64,000 nucleotides of DNA. Source: Myceligenerans indicum (GTDB taxonomy: Bacteria; Actinomycetota; Actinomycetes; Actinomycetales; Cellulomonadaceae). Below, one piece after another: positions 17,115-25,554 of the stretch; the stretch's first letter is position 1; the number at the start of each line of letters is the position of its first letter. A program made the translations under genes and the position numbers. Under the pieces are notes generated by a model. That model was not told where the DNA came from. It ran no database searches and saw nothing but the letters and a program-made list of their open reading frames with translations. The stretch is from assembly GCF_016742955.1 (NCBI RefSeq), contig NZ_JABBYC010000001.1, positions 451,386-515,385 on the forward strand, written 5' to 3'.

Positions 17115-18317
17115 GTGCGCATCGATGACTTCTCGCTGTCCTGGCCGTTGCTGACCGTCGATCAGGCGGCGCTCGAGCACAACATCGCGTCCGTCGCCGA
17201 GGTGTTCTCCGGTGCCGGGGTGGAGTTCGCGCCGCACGTGAAGACCCATATGGCCACGGGGATCTACCGGCGACAGGCCGCGGCCGGAACCTGGGGCGCG
17301 ACCGTGGCCACCCCGGGCCAGCTCCGGGAGGTGGTCTGGTGGGGCAAGGTGGGCCTGCGCACCCGCGTGCTCCTGGCCAACGAGCTCACCGACCCGCGCG
17401 AGGCCCGCTGGCTGCGCGCGGCGCTGGACGCGGGCGAGGTCGAGGAGGCCTGGGTCTACGTCGACTCGTGGGAGGGTGTGGCGCTCCTGGACGCGGCGTT
17501 CGCCGAGGCTGTCTTCCCCGAGCGGCTGGGCGTGCTGGTGGAGGTGGGCGTGCCGGGCGGACGCACCGGGGTGCGATCGATCGCCCAGGTCGCGGCACTG
17601 GCCCGGGAGGTCACGCGGGCGGGGCTGCGGCTCGTGGGCGTCGCCGGGTACGAGGGCCCGGTGGCGGTCGGGACCAGCGACGCGGAGCTGGCGGCGGTGG
17701 CCCGCTGGTGCGCGGACCTGCGGGCCGCGGGCGCGCGTGTCGCCGGCCTCGTGGACGGCGAGGTGGTGCTCAGCGCGGGCGGGAGCGCGTTCGCCGACGT
17801 CGTGCTCCGGGAGCTGACCCGGCCGCTGACGGATCCGGCCGGCGCGGCGGTCGCCACGCGCGTGGTGCTGCGCTCGGGCGCGTACGTCGCCCACGACCAC
17901 GGCCACTACCGCCGCACGGATCCGTGGCGCCGGCTGGGCGCGAGTCCCCTGCGGCCTGCCCTGACGGTGTGGGGCCAGGTGCTGTCGGTGCCGGAACCCG
18001 GCCTGGTCATCTGTGGGGTGGGGCGCCGGGACGCGTCGTCGGACATCGACCTGCCGACGCCGCTGACCGTCCGCACCGTGGACGACGGCGGCCGGCTCGG
18101 CAAGGCGCGCGACCTGCCCGACGGCTGGGGTGAGGTCACGGCGCTCAACGACCAGCACGCCTTCGTCCGGGTGGGGCAGGGCGCCGGGGAGATCCGCCCG
18201 GGGGACGTGGTCGGCTTCGGGATCTCGCATCCGTGCACCACCTTCCAGCTGTACCGGACGGCGTACCTGGTCGACGGCGACGAGATCGTCGAGCCGCTGC
18301 AGCTCGCGTTCCACTGA
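17115..18317 (+). CDS. Fold-III PLP enzyme: D-threonine aldolase / D-serine dehydratase-like
   Basis: The 400-residue protein has the alanine-racemase-type N-terminal barrel with the PLP Lys in APHVKTHM, and a C-terminal D-serine-dehydratase-like domain with the His and Cys of SHPCTTF that usually bind a metal. This pair defines the amino acid aldolase/deaminase family acting on D-amino acids or D-3-hydroxy amino acids. Its place directly after the D-aminoacylase fusion suggests it consumes the D-amino acid that deacylation frees. The GTG start has CAGGAT 6 bases upstream and no ribosome binding site, so it may have its own leaderless transcript. Confidence 0.87.
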   Translation: MRIDDFSLSWPLLTVDQAALEHNIASVAEVFSGAGVEFAPHVKTHMATGIYRRQAAAGTWGATVATPGQLREVVWWGKVGLRTRVLLANELTDPREARWLRAALDAGEVEEAWVYVDSWEGVALLDAAFAEAVFPERLGVLVEVGVPGGRTGVRSIAQVAALAREVTRAGLRLVGVAGYEGPVAVGTSDAELAAVARWCADLRAAGARVAGLVDGEVVLSAGGSAFADVVLRELTRPLTDPAGAAVATRVVLRSGAYVAHDHGHYRRTDPWRRLGASPLRPALTVWGQVLSVPEPGLVICGVGRRDASSDIDLPTPLTVRTVDDGGRLGKARDLPDGWGEVTALNDQHAFVRVGQGAGEIRPGDVVGFGISHPCTTFQLYRTAYLVDGDEIVEPLQLAFH

Positions 18318-18489
18318 GGTGAGGGCTCGGGGGCGGGAGACCGGTCCTGATTCCCTGGTCGGGCGGCTGACCCGGCTGGTGGTTCGCCGGGCTGGTGGCT
18401 GACGCCCCGGGGTGAAGATGTGCGCCGTGGCCCCGCCTCCTCAGGTCAAGTTTCTGTTGCGGCGTCCGTCGTCGGCTGGACTTCGGGCG

Positions 18490-18519
18490 TTCGAACAGGT
18501 TCAGTAGGGGACCTAACAT
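18490..18519 (+). promoter_or_regulatory. Promoter and candidate ROK-repressor operator before the first binding protein
   Basis: The 19-bp element GTTCAGTAGGGGACCTAAC (18499-18517) overlaps a TAACAT -10 box (18514-18519); TTCGAA at 18490 is a possible -35. A related 19-mer with the same GTT/TAAC ends occurs upstream of the ROK regulator (13 of 19 positions equal). Overlap with the -10 fits repression. Confidence 0.45.
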
Positions 18520-18594
18520 AAGCATGTCGGCGCACAGGGGAGCTGACGTGATGCCCGCCGCACGGTGCGGCGGCCCGTCGGAAGGGTCCCCTCG

Positions 18595-19911
18595 ATGAAG
18601 ATGCGCATCCGTACGCTCGTGCTCGCCGCGGTGGTGACGGCGTCGGCTCTCGCCGGCTGTTCGCCCGGACCTGCCGGGAGCCCGCCGAGCGGCTCCGCGG
18701 ACCGGGACGTCACGGTGCGAGTGTGGCTGGCCGGCCAGGACACGCCGCAGGAGGCGATCGACCACCTCTCCACCACCTTCGAGCAGCGTCATCCGGACGT
18801 GGAGCTGGTGGTGGAGCGGCAGGCGTGGACCGGTCTGCTGGAGCTGCTGACCGAGCGCCTCAGCGGCAGGTCGCACCGAGTGGTGCCCGACGTCGTCGAG
18901 ATGGGCAACACCCAGGCGGCCGCGCTCGACGCCGGGGGTCTGCTCGCGCCGATCACGCAGGAGCAGTACGAGGAGCTGGGCGGCGACGACCTGCTGCCCG
19001 GCTTCGTGGAGGCGGGCACCTACGACGGGGTGCTCTACGCGCTGCCGTACTACGCCGGTTCCCGCGTGATCTTCTACTCCGAGCAGCAGCTCGGGGGGCG
19101 GCCGGTTCCCCGGACGCTCGACGAGCTCGTGGACACGGCCGTCAGCATGCGGACCGATGAGGTCTCGGGCATGTGGATGCCGGGTCGCGACTGGTACAGC
19201 GCGTTGCCGTTCATCTGGGAGAACGGCGGCTACGTCGCCGAGCGGCGCGAGGACGGGACGTGGGAGGCGGGGTTCTCCTCGCCCGGCGGGATCAGGGGGC
19301 TGGAACAGGTGCAGCGCCTCATGATGTCGGCCTCCAACGCCCCGCCGGAGGACGACGGCACGCATCTGGCCCAGCCGTTCTGCGCGGGGGTCGCGGGCTT
19401 CGTCTCGGCGCCGACCTGGCTCCGGTGGGAGATCCAGGCTCCCGAGGAGCCCGAGGACGGCGGGGTGCCGGGCTGCGCCTCGACGTACGGCAAGGACCTG
19501 AGGGCCATCCCCCTCCCGGGACGCGAGCCGGGCGACGTGGCTCCCGTGTTCGCGGGCGGGTCGAACATCGCCATGGCCGAGGACTCCGCGCACCCCGAGC
19601 TGGCGTACGAGGTCATGAGCATCATGCTCGGGGACGAGTACCAGACGATCCTCGCCGAGAACGGCCTGATCCCGGGGCGCCTGTCGCTGTCCTCGGCGGT
19701 GGACCAGTCCGACCCGATCGCCGCGGCGGGTGTGGCGGCGGTCCGGGGTGCGCGGCTCACCCCGGCCACGCCCAAGTGGAGCGACATCGAGGCGTACGGA
19801 ATCATCCCGGCGGCGTTCTCCCGGCTGGCGTCGGGGGCAGACCCCGAAGAGGTCGCGGACAGCCTCGACACCCAGATCGAGTCCATGCTCAACTGGCGCG
19901 TCGCCGGGTGA
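18595..19911 (+). CDS. Extracellular sugar-binding lipoprotein, ABC transporter (family 1), paralog 1
   Basis: The 438-residue precursor has a lipoprotein signal with lipobox LAGC (Cys22). The mature part reads like a family 1 carbohydrate-binding protein, with VTVRVWLAGQDTP, VVEMGNTQAA, YALPYYAGSR and WYSALPFIWENGGY. GGAAGGG 8 bases upstream sets the ATG, ahead of which lies a candidate operator. It is a close paralog of the binding protein encoded two genes downstream. Both probably deliver amino sugars or their oligomers to the one permease pair in this cluster, perhaps with different affinities. Confidence 0.93.
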   Translation: MKMRIRTLVLAAVVTASALAGCSPGPAGSPPSGSADRDVTVRVWLAGQDTPQEAIDHLSTTFEQRHPDVELVVERQAWTGLLELLTERLSGRSHRVVPDVVEMGNTQAAALDAGGLLAPITQEQYEELGGDDLLPGFVEAGTYDGVLYALPYYAGSRVIFYSEQQLGGRPVPRTLDELVDTAVSMRTDEVSGMWMPGRDWYSALPFIWENGGYVAERREDGTWEAGFSSPGGIRGLEQVQRLMMSASNAPPEDDGTHLAQPFCAGVAGFVSAPTWLRWEIQAPEEPEDGGVPGCASTYGKDLRAIPLPGREPGDVAPVFAGGSNIAMAEDSAHPELAYEVMSIMLGDEYQTILAENGLIPGRLSLSSAVDQSDPIAAAGVAAVRGARLTPATPKWSDIEAYGIIPAAFSRLASGADPEEVADSLDTQIESMLNWRVAG

Positions 19912-19936
19912 GATCGGGTAACGGTCAAGTAACGGC

Positions 19937-19960
19937 CCGCCGTCGTCGTGGACACGGCGG
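19937..19960 (+). terminator. Small hairpin after the first binding-protein gene
   Basis: CCGCCGT pairs with ACGGCGG over a 10-base loop, followed by CGTTAATC. It could end or attenuate the transcript before the regulator gene. Confidence 0.35.
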
Positions 19961-19961
19961 C

Positions 19962-19980
19962 GTTAATCAGGTGTACTAAC
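19962..19980 (+). promoter_or_regulatory. Candidate ROK operator upstream of its own gene
   Basis: GTTAATCAGGTGTACTAAC has inverted GTTA/TAAC ends and resembles the element before the first binding-protein gene. It sits 4 bases before the regulator's ATG, so binding would block its own transcription or translation. Confidence 0.45.
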
Positions 19981-19984
19981 AAAC

Positions 19985-21130
19985 ATGCCGACGACGACAC
20001 GCAGCAGCGGACGAGTGGGGGAGCGCCTTCGCGCGACCTCCAAGGTGCTCCCGGAGCACGCTCGCGCTCACAACCGTTCTCTCGTGCTGCAGCACCTGTT
20101 CCACGAGGGGCCGACCTCGCGGGCGGACCTCGCCCGGGCCACCTCCCTGACCCGTGTCACCATCTCCGACCTGGTCTCGGTGCTCATCGCCGAGGGGCTC
20201 GTCGAAGAACTCGGCACCCGTCCGGGCCAGCGGGTCGGCAAGCCCGCGATCCTGGTCGGCCTGCGCGGGGACGCGTTCCAGATCGTCTCGCTCGACCTCA
20301 CCGACGCCGCCCAGATGCGCGGCGCCGTCATCAGCCTGACCGGCCAGGTGATCGAGCGCCGAGCCCTCGACGTCGACGGCCGCACCGGCGACGAGCTCAC
20401 AGACCTCGTCGCCCGGTTCGCCCGCCTGCTCGTCGCCCAGGCGACCTGTCCCGTCCTCGGGATCGGCGTCGGCTCGCCCGGCGTCGTCGACGACCGCGGC
20501 CGCGTCATCGAGGCACCGAACCGCGGCTGGTACGACCTCCCGCTCGCCGAGATCCTCACCGACCGGATCGGCCTGCCGGTCCAGGTCGCCAACGACGCCA
20601 ACACCGCGGCACTGGGCGAGTTCACCTACGGCGGCGCCGCCGCCGGCATGCTGCTCCTGCTCGTCGGGCTCGGCGTCGGCGCCGGGATCGTCGTCGACGG
20701 CATCCGGGTGCACGGCGTCCGCTTCGCCGCCGGCGAGCTGGGCCACACCACCGCCGTCGACGACGGCGAGCTGTGCGCCTGCGGCCGCCGCGGCTGCCTC
20801 GAAACCGTCCTGTCCACCCGCGCCCTGCGCAGCGCGGTCGAGGGCAAGGACCCCACAACTGCTGACGCCGACCTCGCGGAAGTCGGCAGGGTGCTCGGAA
20901 CGACCCTGGCACCCGTCGTCAGCGCGCTGAACCTCGCCGAGGTCCTGCTGAGCGGTCCCGCGGACCTGCTCGACGGCCCCCTGCGGGAAGCAGCGCAGGA
21001 GACCCTCCAGCAGCGCACGATGCCGGCGGTCAGCGCCGGCCTCCAGCTCCGGATGGCGTCTCTCGGCCAGGACGTGGTGCTCCTCGGCGCCGCCGTCCTG
21101 GTCCTGTCCGCTCAGCTGGGGGTGTCGTGA
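19985..21130 (+). CDS. ROK-family transcriptional repressor (NagC/XylR type)
   Basis: The 381-residue protein has an N-terminal winged helix (HNRSLVLQHLFHEGPTSRADLARATSLTRVTISDLVSVL region, about 29-75) and a ROK sugar-sensing domain with VGSPGVV, VANDANTAALGE and the zinc motif CACGRRGCLE. The helix-turn-helix distinguishes it from the ROK kinase downstream. NagC-type repressors sense GlcNAc-6-P or GlcNAc, and the neighbours (GH20, sugar ABC genes, nagB) fit that. The gene lies between the two paralogous binding-protein genes and has an operator-like element at its start. Confidence 0.92.
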   Translation: MPTTTRSSGRVGERLRATSKVLPEHARAHNRSLVLQHLFHEGPTSRADLARATSLTRVTISDLVSVLIAEGLVEELGTRPGQRVGKPAILVGLRGDAFQIVSLDLTDAAQMRGAVISLTGQVIERRALDVDGRTGDELTDLVARFARLLVAQATCPVLGIGVGSPGVVDDRGRVIEAPNRGWYDLPLAEILTDRIGLPVQVANDANTAALGEFTYGGAAAGMLLLLVGLGVGAGIVVDGIRVHGVRFAAGELGHTTAVDDGELCACGRRGCLETVLSTRALRSAVEGKDPTTADADLAEVGRVLGTTLAPVVSALNLAEVLLSGPADLLDGPLREAAQETLQQRTMPAVSAGLQLRMASLGQDVVLLGAAVLVLSAQLGVS

Positions 21131-21212
21131 CCACACGGACGTGTTCACGCCGAGGGCGCGGCAAGACACCGCACCGACATCGCAGGCAAGTACCCGAGAG
21201 GAATGACATCGC

Positions 21213-22502
21213 GTGAGAAAGAACCGTCTCGTCGCCGTCACGGCGGCGGCATCCATGACTCTGGCCATGGGCGCGTGCGCGTCCGGCGCCGACGCCGCCG
21301 ACGACGGCGGCCCGAGCACCGGCGAGGTCCGCGTCTGGCTGGTCGGGACCGACACGCCCGACGAGGCCCGCGACTACCTGAAGACCACCTTCGAGGAGCA
21401 GAACGAGGGCTCCACCCTCGTCATCGAGGAACAGTCCTGGGACGGCCTCGTCGACAAGTACACGACGGCGCTCGCGGGCTCGGACGCCCCGGACGTGGTC
21501 GAGGTCGGCAACACGCAGGCGTCCGCGTTCACGTCCAACGGCTACTTCAGCGAGATCACCGCCGACGAGTTCGAGGAACTGGGCGGCAGCGACCTGCTCC
21601 CCGGCTTCGTCGAGGCCGGTGACTGGGAGGGCGCGCACTACGCCCTGCCCTACTACGCCGGTTCGCGTGCGGTCTTCTACAGCCCGCAGCTGGTCGACGG
21701 CGAGCCGCCGGCGACCCTCGACGAGTACGTCGACGCCGCGAAGGACATGTACAAGAAGGGCAAGTTCTCCGGCATGTGGTGGCCGGGCCAGGACTGGTAC
21801 AACGCACTGCCCTTCATCTGGGAGAACGGCGGCTACATCGCCGAGCCGGCCGACGACGGCAGCTGGGAGGCGGGCTTCTCCACGCCGGGCGGCATCGCCG
21901 GCCTGACGCAGATCCAGGACCTGATGCTCAACGCCTCGAACGCGCCGGCCGACGGTCAGGAGACCGACCTGCAGGTGCCGTTCTGCGAGGGCAAGATCGG
22001 CTACCTGTCCGCGCCGACGTGGATCCAGTGGTCCATCAACGCCCCGGAGGAGCCGGAGTCCGACGACGGCGTTCCCGGCTGTGGGTCGACGTACGGCGGC
22101 GACCTCGAGGCGTTCGCCCTGCCGGGCAAGGACGGCGGCGCCGCCCAGGTGTTCGCCGGCGGCTCGAACATCGCCATCGCCAAGAAGAGCGAGCAGCGTG
22201 ACCTGGCCTACTCGGCCCTGAAGATCATGCTGAGCGACGAGTACCAGTCGATCATCGCCGGGATCGGCCTGATCCCCGCGAAGGTGTCCCTGTCGGGCGA
22301 CGTCCCGCAGGAGAACTCGATCGGCGCGGCGGGCGTCGAGGCGGCGGCCGGCGCCAAGCTCACCCCGGCCACGCCGAAGTGGGCCGACGTCGAGGCGCAG
22401 AACGTGCTGCAGACCCAGTTCACGCGCCTCGCCAACGGTGATGACGTGGAGCAGGTCGCGGCCGACATCGACTCCCAGATCGAGTCGATCCTCAACGGCT
22501 GA
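21213..22502 (+). CDS. Extracellular sugar-binding lipoprotein, ABC transporter (family 1), paralog 2
   Basis: A 429-residue lipoprotein precursor with lipobox MGAC (Cys22). It shares long stretches with paralog 1: VRVWLVGTDTPDEA, VVEVGNTQA, YALPYYAGSR, WYNALPFIWENGGYIAE and SAPTWIQW. The start is GTG with GAGAGGA about 10 bases upstream. Unlike paralog 1 it is directly followed, after a strong hairpin, by the two permease genes, so it is likely the main binding protein of this transporter. Confidence 0.94.
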   Translation: MRKNRLVAVTAAASMTLAMGACASGADAADDGGPSTGEVRVWLVGTDTPDEARDYLKTTFEEQNEGSTLVIEEQSWDGLVDKYTTALAGSDAPDVVEVGNTQASAFTSNGYFSEITADEFEELGGSDLLPGFVEAGDWEGAHYALPYYAGSRAVFYSPQLVDGEPPATLDEYVDAAKDMYKKGKFSGMWWPGQDWYNALPFIWENGGYIAEPADDGSWEAGFSTPGGIAGLTQIQDLMLNASNAPADGQETDLQVPFCEGKIGYLSAPTWIQWSINAPEEPESDDGVPGCGSTYGGDLEAFALPGKDGGAAQVFAGGSNIAIAKKSEQRDLAYSALKIMLSDEYQSIIAGIGLIPAKVSLSGDVPQENSIGAAGVEAAAGAKLTPATPKWADVEAQNVLQTQFTRLANGDDVEQVAADIDSQIESILNG

Positions 22503-22522
22503 CCCAGCAGCCCACCTTCCGC

Positions 22523-22562
22523 GGTCCCCCGCCCGGCAGCCCCGGAGCCCGGGCGGGGGACC
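22523..22562 (+). terminator. Intra-operon hairpin between binding protein and permease
   Basis: A perfect 14-bp stem (GGTCCCCCGCCCGG and complement) with a 12-base loop lies between the lipoprotein and permease genes. Such stems usually protect the 3' end of the binding-protein message and lower permease expression. No T-run is present. Confidence 0.65.
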
Positions 22563-22601
22563 GTCACACTGCCCCCAACTGCTCGTCACCGGAAGGTAGC
22601 C

Positions 22602-23561
22602 ATGAGCTCCCTCGCCACCGAACCCGCCGCACCGCCGGCGTCGGTATCGTCACCGCCACGACCGCGGCGACGACGCCGCCTCCCCACCGTCCCGTGGCTC
22701 CTGCTGTCCGCGTCGATCCTCATCCTCGGTGTCCTGACCGGCTACCCGGTCGTGCGGATGCTGGTCATGTCCTTCCAGGAGTACGAACGTGCCCAGGTCA
22801 TGGGCATGCCGGCCGAGTGGGTGGGCTTCGACAACTACACCGCGATCCTCACCGACAGCGCCTTCTGGGCCGTCCTGGGGCGCAGCATCCTGTTCATGCT
22901 GGTCGCCGTGGTCCTGACCATGGTGCTCGGCACGCTCATCGCCCTGCTGATGATGCGCCTCGGCAAGGGGCTGCGGCTCCTGGTCTCCGTCGGGCTGCTG
23001 CTCGCCTGGTCCATGCCGCCCCTGAGCTCGACCACGATCTGGGGCTGGATCTTCGACACCCAGTACGGGCTCGTGAACAACCTGCTCACCCGCTTCACGG
23101 GGGAGCGCTGGTTCGGCCACTCCTGGCTGCTCGACCCGCTCGGCTTCTTCACGATCCTGACCTTCATCATCGTCTGGGGAGCCATCCCGTTCGTCGCGTT
23201 CACCATGTACGCGGGACTGTCCCAGATCCCCGGTGAGGTGCTGGAGGCGGCCCAGCTCGACGGCGCGGGGGCATTCGCGCGGTTCCGGCTCGTCATGCTG
23301 CCCTACGTGCGCACCATCGTCACGGTGCTCGTGGTGCTGTCCATGATCTGGGACCTCAAGGTCTTCCCGCAGGTCTACGCGTTGCAGGACATCGGCGGCG
23401 ACCGTCAGAAGACCAACACCATCGGCGTGTACATCTACCAGATGGGCATGGGGCAGGGGCACTTCGGCACGGCCAGCGCGATCGCGTTCGTCTTCGTCGC
23501 GATCATGCTCCTGCTCTCGATCTACTACGTGCGCCGCACCATGAAGGAGGAGGAGCTGTGA
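22602..23561 (+). CDS. ABC sugar permease, MalF-like
   Basis: The 319-residue membrane protein has a Pro/Arg-rich cytoplasmic N-terminus, about six transmembrane helices and the EAA coupling loop EVLEAAQLDGAGAFARFRLVMLP that contacts the ATPase. It is typical of the carbohydrate uptake type 1 family. The GTG of the partner permease overlaps its stop by 4 bases. No ATPase gene is in the cluster, so a shared MsiK-type ATPase encoded elsewhere probably powers it. Confidence 0.93.
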   Translation: MSSLATEPAAPPASVSSPPRPRRRRRLPTVPWLLLSASILILGVLTGYPVVRMLVMSFQEYERAQVMGMPAEWVGFDNYTAILTDSAFWAVLGRSILFMLVAVVLTMVLGTLIALLMMRLGKGLRLLVSVGLLLAWSMPPLSSTTIWGWIFDTQYGLVNNLLTRFTGERWFGHSWLLDPLGFFTILTFIIVWGAIPFVAFTMYAGLSQIPGEVLEAAQLDGAGAFARFRLVMLPYVRTIVTVLVVLSMIWDLKVFPQVYALQDIGGDRQKTNTIGVYIYQMGMGQGHFGTASAIAFVFVAIMLLLSIYYVRRTMKEEEL

Positions 23562-24436
23562 GCACCACCCGCGTAGCGGTGCGCAGGTCGCCCGCCAGAC
23601 GTGCCAAGGACGCCGGGTGGGGGCTGGTCGCCGTCCTCGTGTTCTGCCTGTTCGTGTTCCCCGTCTACTGGATGCTGAACACGTCGTTCCTGCCCAACAA
23701 CAGGATCCGCGGCGAGGAGATCTCGTTCTTCCCGACGCCGGACGTCTTCACCCTGGACAACTACCGCTCGGCGATGTTCAGCCAGGAGCGCGCGCCGTTC
23801 GGTCCCGCCGTGCTCAACTCGCTGAGCGCCACGTTCCTCACCCTCCTGGTGTGCCTGGTGGTGGGCTTCGTCGCGTCCATCGCGCTGACCCGGTTCAGCT
23901 TCAAGGGCAGGCGGACCTTCCTGGTCCTCATCCTCGTGATCCAGATGATCCCGGGGGAGGCGATGATCATCTCCCTGTTCCGGATCATCGACGGCTGGGC
24001 GCTGATCAACACGATCTTCGGCCTCTCCCTCGTGTATGTGGCGGGCGTGCTGCCCTTCACGATCTGGACGCTGCGCGGCTTCGTCGCGGGCGTTCCGAAG
24101 GAGCTCGAGCAGGCGGCCATGATCGACGGCTGCTCGCCGGCCGGCGCCTTCTGGCGGGTCACGTTTCCCCTGCTCGCACCCGGGCTGGTCGCCACCGGGA
24201 TCTTCGCGTTCATCAACGCGTGGAACGAGTTCATCATGGCGCTGGTCATCATGCAGCGCCCGGAGACGATGACCCTGACCCTCTGGCTGCGGACCTTCCT
24301 CATGGTCACGCAAGCCACCAACTGGGGTGCAGTCATGGCTGCCGCGGTCCTCGTGGCGATCCCGGCTGTCATCTTCTTCCTCATCGTCCAGGGCCGGATG
24401 TCCGGAGGCCTGGTCGCCGGCGCGGTGAAAGGCTGA
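23558..24436 (+). CDS. ABC sugar permease, MalG-like
   Basis: A 292-residue partner permease with an Arg-rich N-terminus, six predicted helices and the EAA loop ELEQAAMIDGCSPAGAFWRV followed by FPLLAPG. The GTG start overlaps the upstream stop (GTGA), and its own stop overlaps the kinase ATG by one base (TGATG), so transport and phosphorylation are translationally coupled. Confidence 0.93.
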   Translation: MSTTRVAVRRSPARRAKDAGWGLVAVLVFCLFVFPVYWMLNTSFLPNNRIRGEEISFFPTPDVFTLDNYRSAMFSQERAPFGPAVLNSLSATFLTLLVCLVVGFVASIALTRFSFKGRRTFLVLILVIQMIPGEAMIISLFRIIDGWALINTIFGLSLVYVAGVLPFTIWTLRGFVAGVPKELEQAAMIDGCSPAGAFWRVTFPLLAPGLVATGIFAFINAWNEFIMALVIMQRPETMTLTLWLRTFLMVTQATNWGAVMAAAVLVAIPAVIFFLIVQGRMSGGLVAGAVKG

Positions 24437-25554
24437 TGACGAACACAAGAACCTCCCGATCCGGCGCGGCGGCACACACCGTCGGCCTGGACATCGGCGG
24501 CACCAAGATCCTCGGCGCGCTGCTCGACGCCGACGGCGGCCTCGTGGCCGTCACCCGCCTGCCCACCGAGCTCGGGCCCGACGGCGTCGTGCGATCCGCG
24601 GCCCGTGCCGTGCACGACGTCGTCGGCGCGGCCGGCCTCGGCATCGACGTCGTGGGCGGTGTCGGGCTGGGCATCCCCGGGATCGTCGACGCCCGGGCGG
24701 GCACCGTGAAGCACGCCGTCAACCTCGGTGTGGCCGAGGAGCTGCCGCTCGCCGAACTGCTGTCCGAGACGCTCGGCGGGATCCCCGTCGTCGTCGAGAA
24801 CGATCTCAACGTGGCCGCCGTGGGCGCCGCGCACCAGCTCGAACGAGACAAGCCCGGGGCCGCGCGCCACGAGGACCTCGCGTTCCTGGCGCTCGGCACC
24901 GGAGTCGCGTCCGGGCTCGTCATGGACGGCCGCCTGCGCCGCGGGGTGAGCGGCGCCGCCGGGGAGATCGGGCACGTCCCGATCGACCCCTCGGGCCCCG
25001 AGTGCTCCTGCGGCCAGCGCGGCTGCATCGAGACGTTCGTGTCCGGAACGGCCCTGGCCACGGCGTGGCCGTCGCGGCACGGCCGGCCCTCACCGGTGGA
25101 GCTCTTCGAGGCGGCCGACGCCGGTGACGACCGGGCGGTCCGGGTGCGCAAGCAGTTCGCGGACGCGGTCGCGGCGGCCGTGCGACTGCTCGCGCTGACC
25201 GTCGACGTGCGCCACGTGGTGCTCGGCGGCGGTGTCGCCCAGCTCGGCCGGCCGCTGCTCGACGTCGTGCGCGAGTCGCTGCGGGAACAGGCGCAGGCGT
25301 CTCCCTTCCTCGCGTCGCTCGGTCTGGCGGGGCGTGTCACGCTGGCACCGCCGGACGTGCCCGTCGCCGCCGTGGGTGCGGCGGTGCTGGGCAGGCGGGA
25401 CGAGCGGCCCGAGGAGCCCGAGGAGTTCGGCGCCGCTCCGTCCGACCCGTCCGCCAAGGATCCCGCGGCGGCCGGGCGTACGGAGGCCGGCGCCGGGAGG
25501 AACACCGCACTGGCGGGAACGAAGACGAAGGGAGCGCTGACATGGAGGTCGTGA
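24436..25554 (+). CDS. ROK-family sugar kinase (GlcNAc or glucose type)
   Basis: The 372-residue protein carries the ATP-binding start VGLDIGGTKILGALLD, the sugar-binding VENDLNVAAVGAA, and the ROK zinc motif CSCGQRGCIE. No helix-turn-helix is present, so this is a kinase and not a regulator. Given NagB next to it, GlcNAc, glucosamine or ManNAc are likely substrates. The C-terminal 50 residues (Glu/Pro/Ala-rich) extend beyond the usual 300-320 of the family and overlap the nagB start by 13 bases. Confidence 0.88.
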   Translation: MTNTRTSRSGAAAHTVGLDIGGTKILGALLDADGGLVAVTRLPTELGPDGVVRSAARAVHDVVGAAGLGIDVVGGVGLGIPGIVDARAGTVKHAVNLGVAEELPLAELLSETLGGIPVVVENDLNVAAVGAAHQLERDKPGAARHEDLAFLALGTGVASGLVMDGRLRRGVSGAAGEIGHVPIDPSGPECSCGQRGCIETFVSGTALATAWPSRHGRPSPVELFEAADAGDDRAVRVRKQFADAVAAAVRLLALTVDVRHVVLGGGVAQLGRPLLDVVRESLREQAQASPFLASLGLAGRVTLAPPDVPVAAVGAAVLGRRDERPEEPEEFGAAPSDPSAKDPAAAGRTEAGAGRNTALAGTKTKGALTWRS

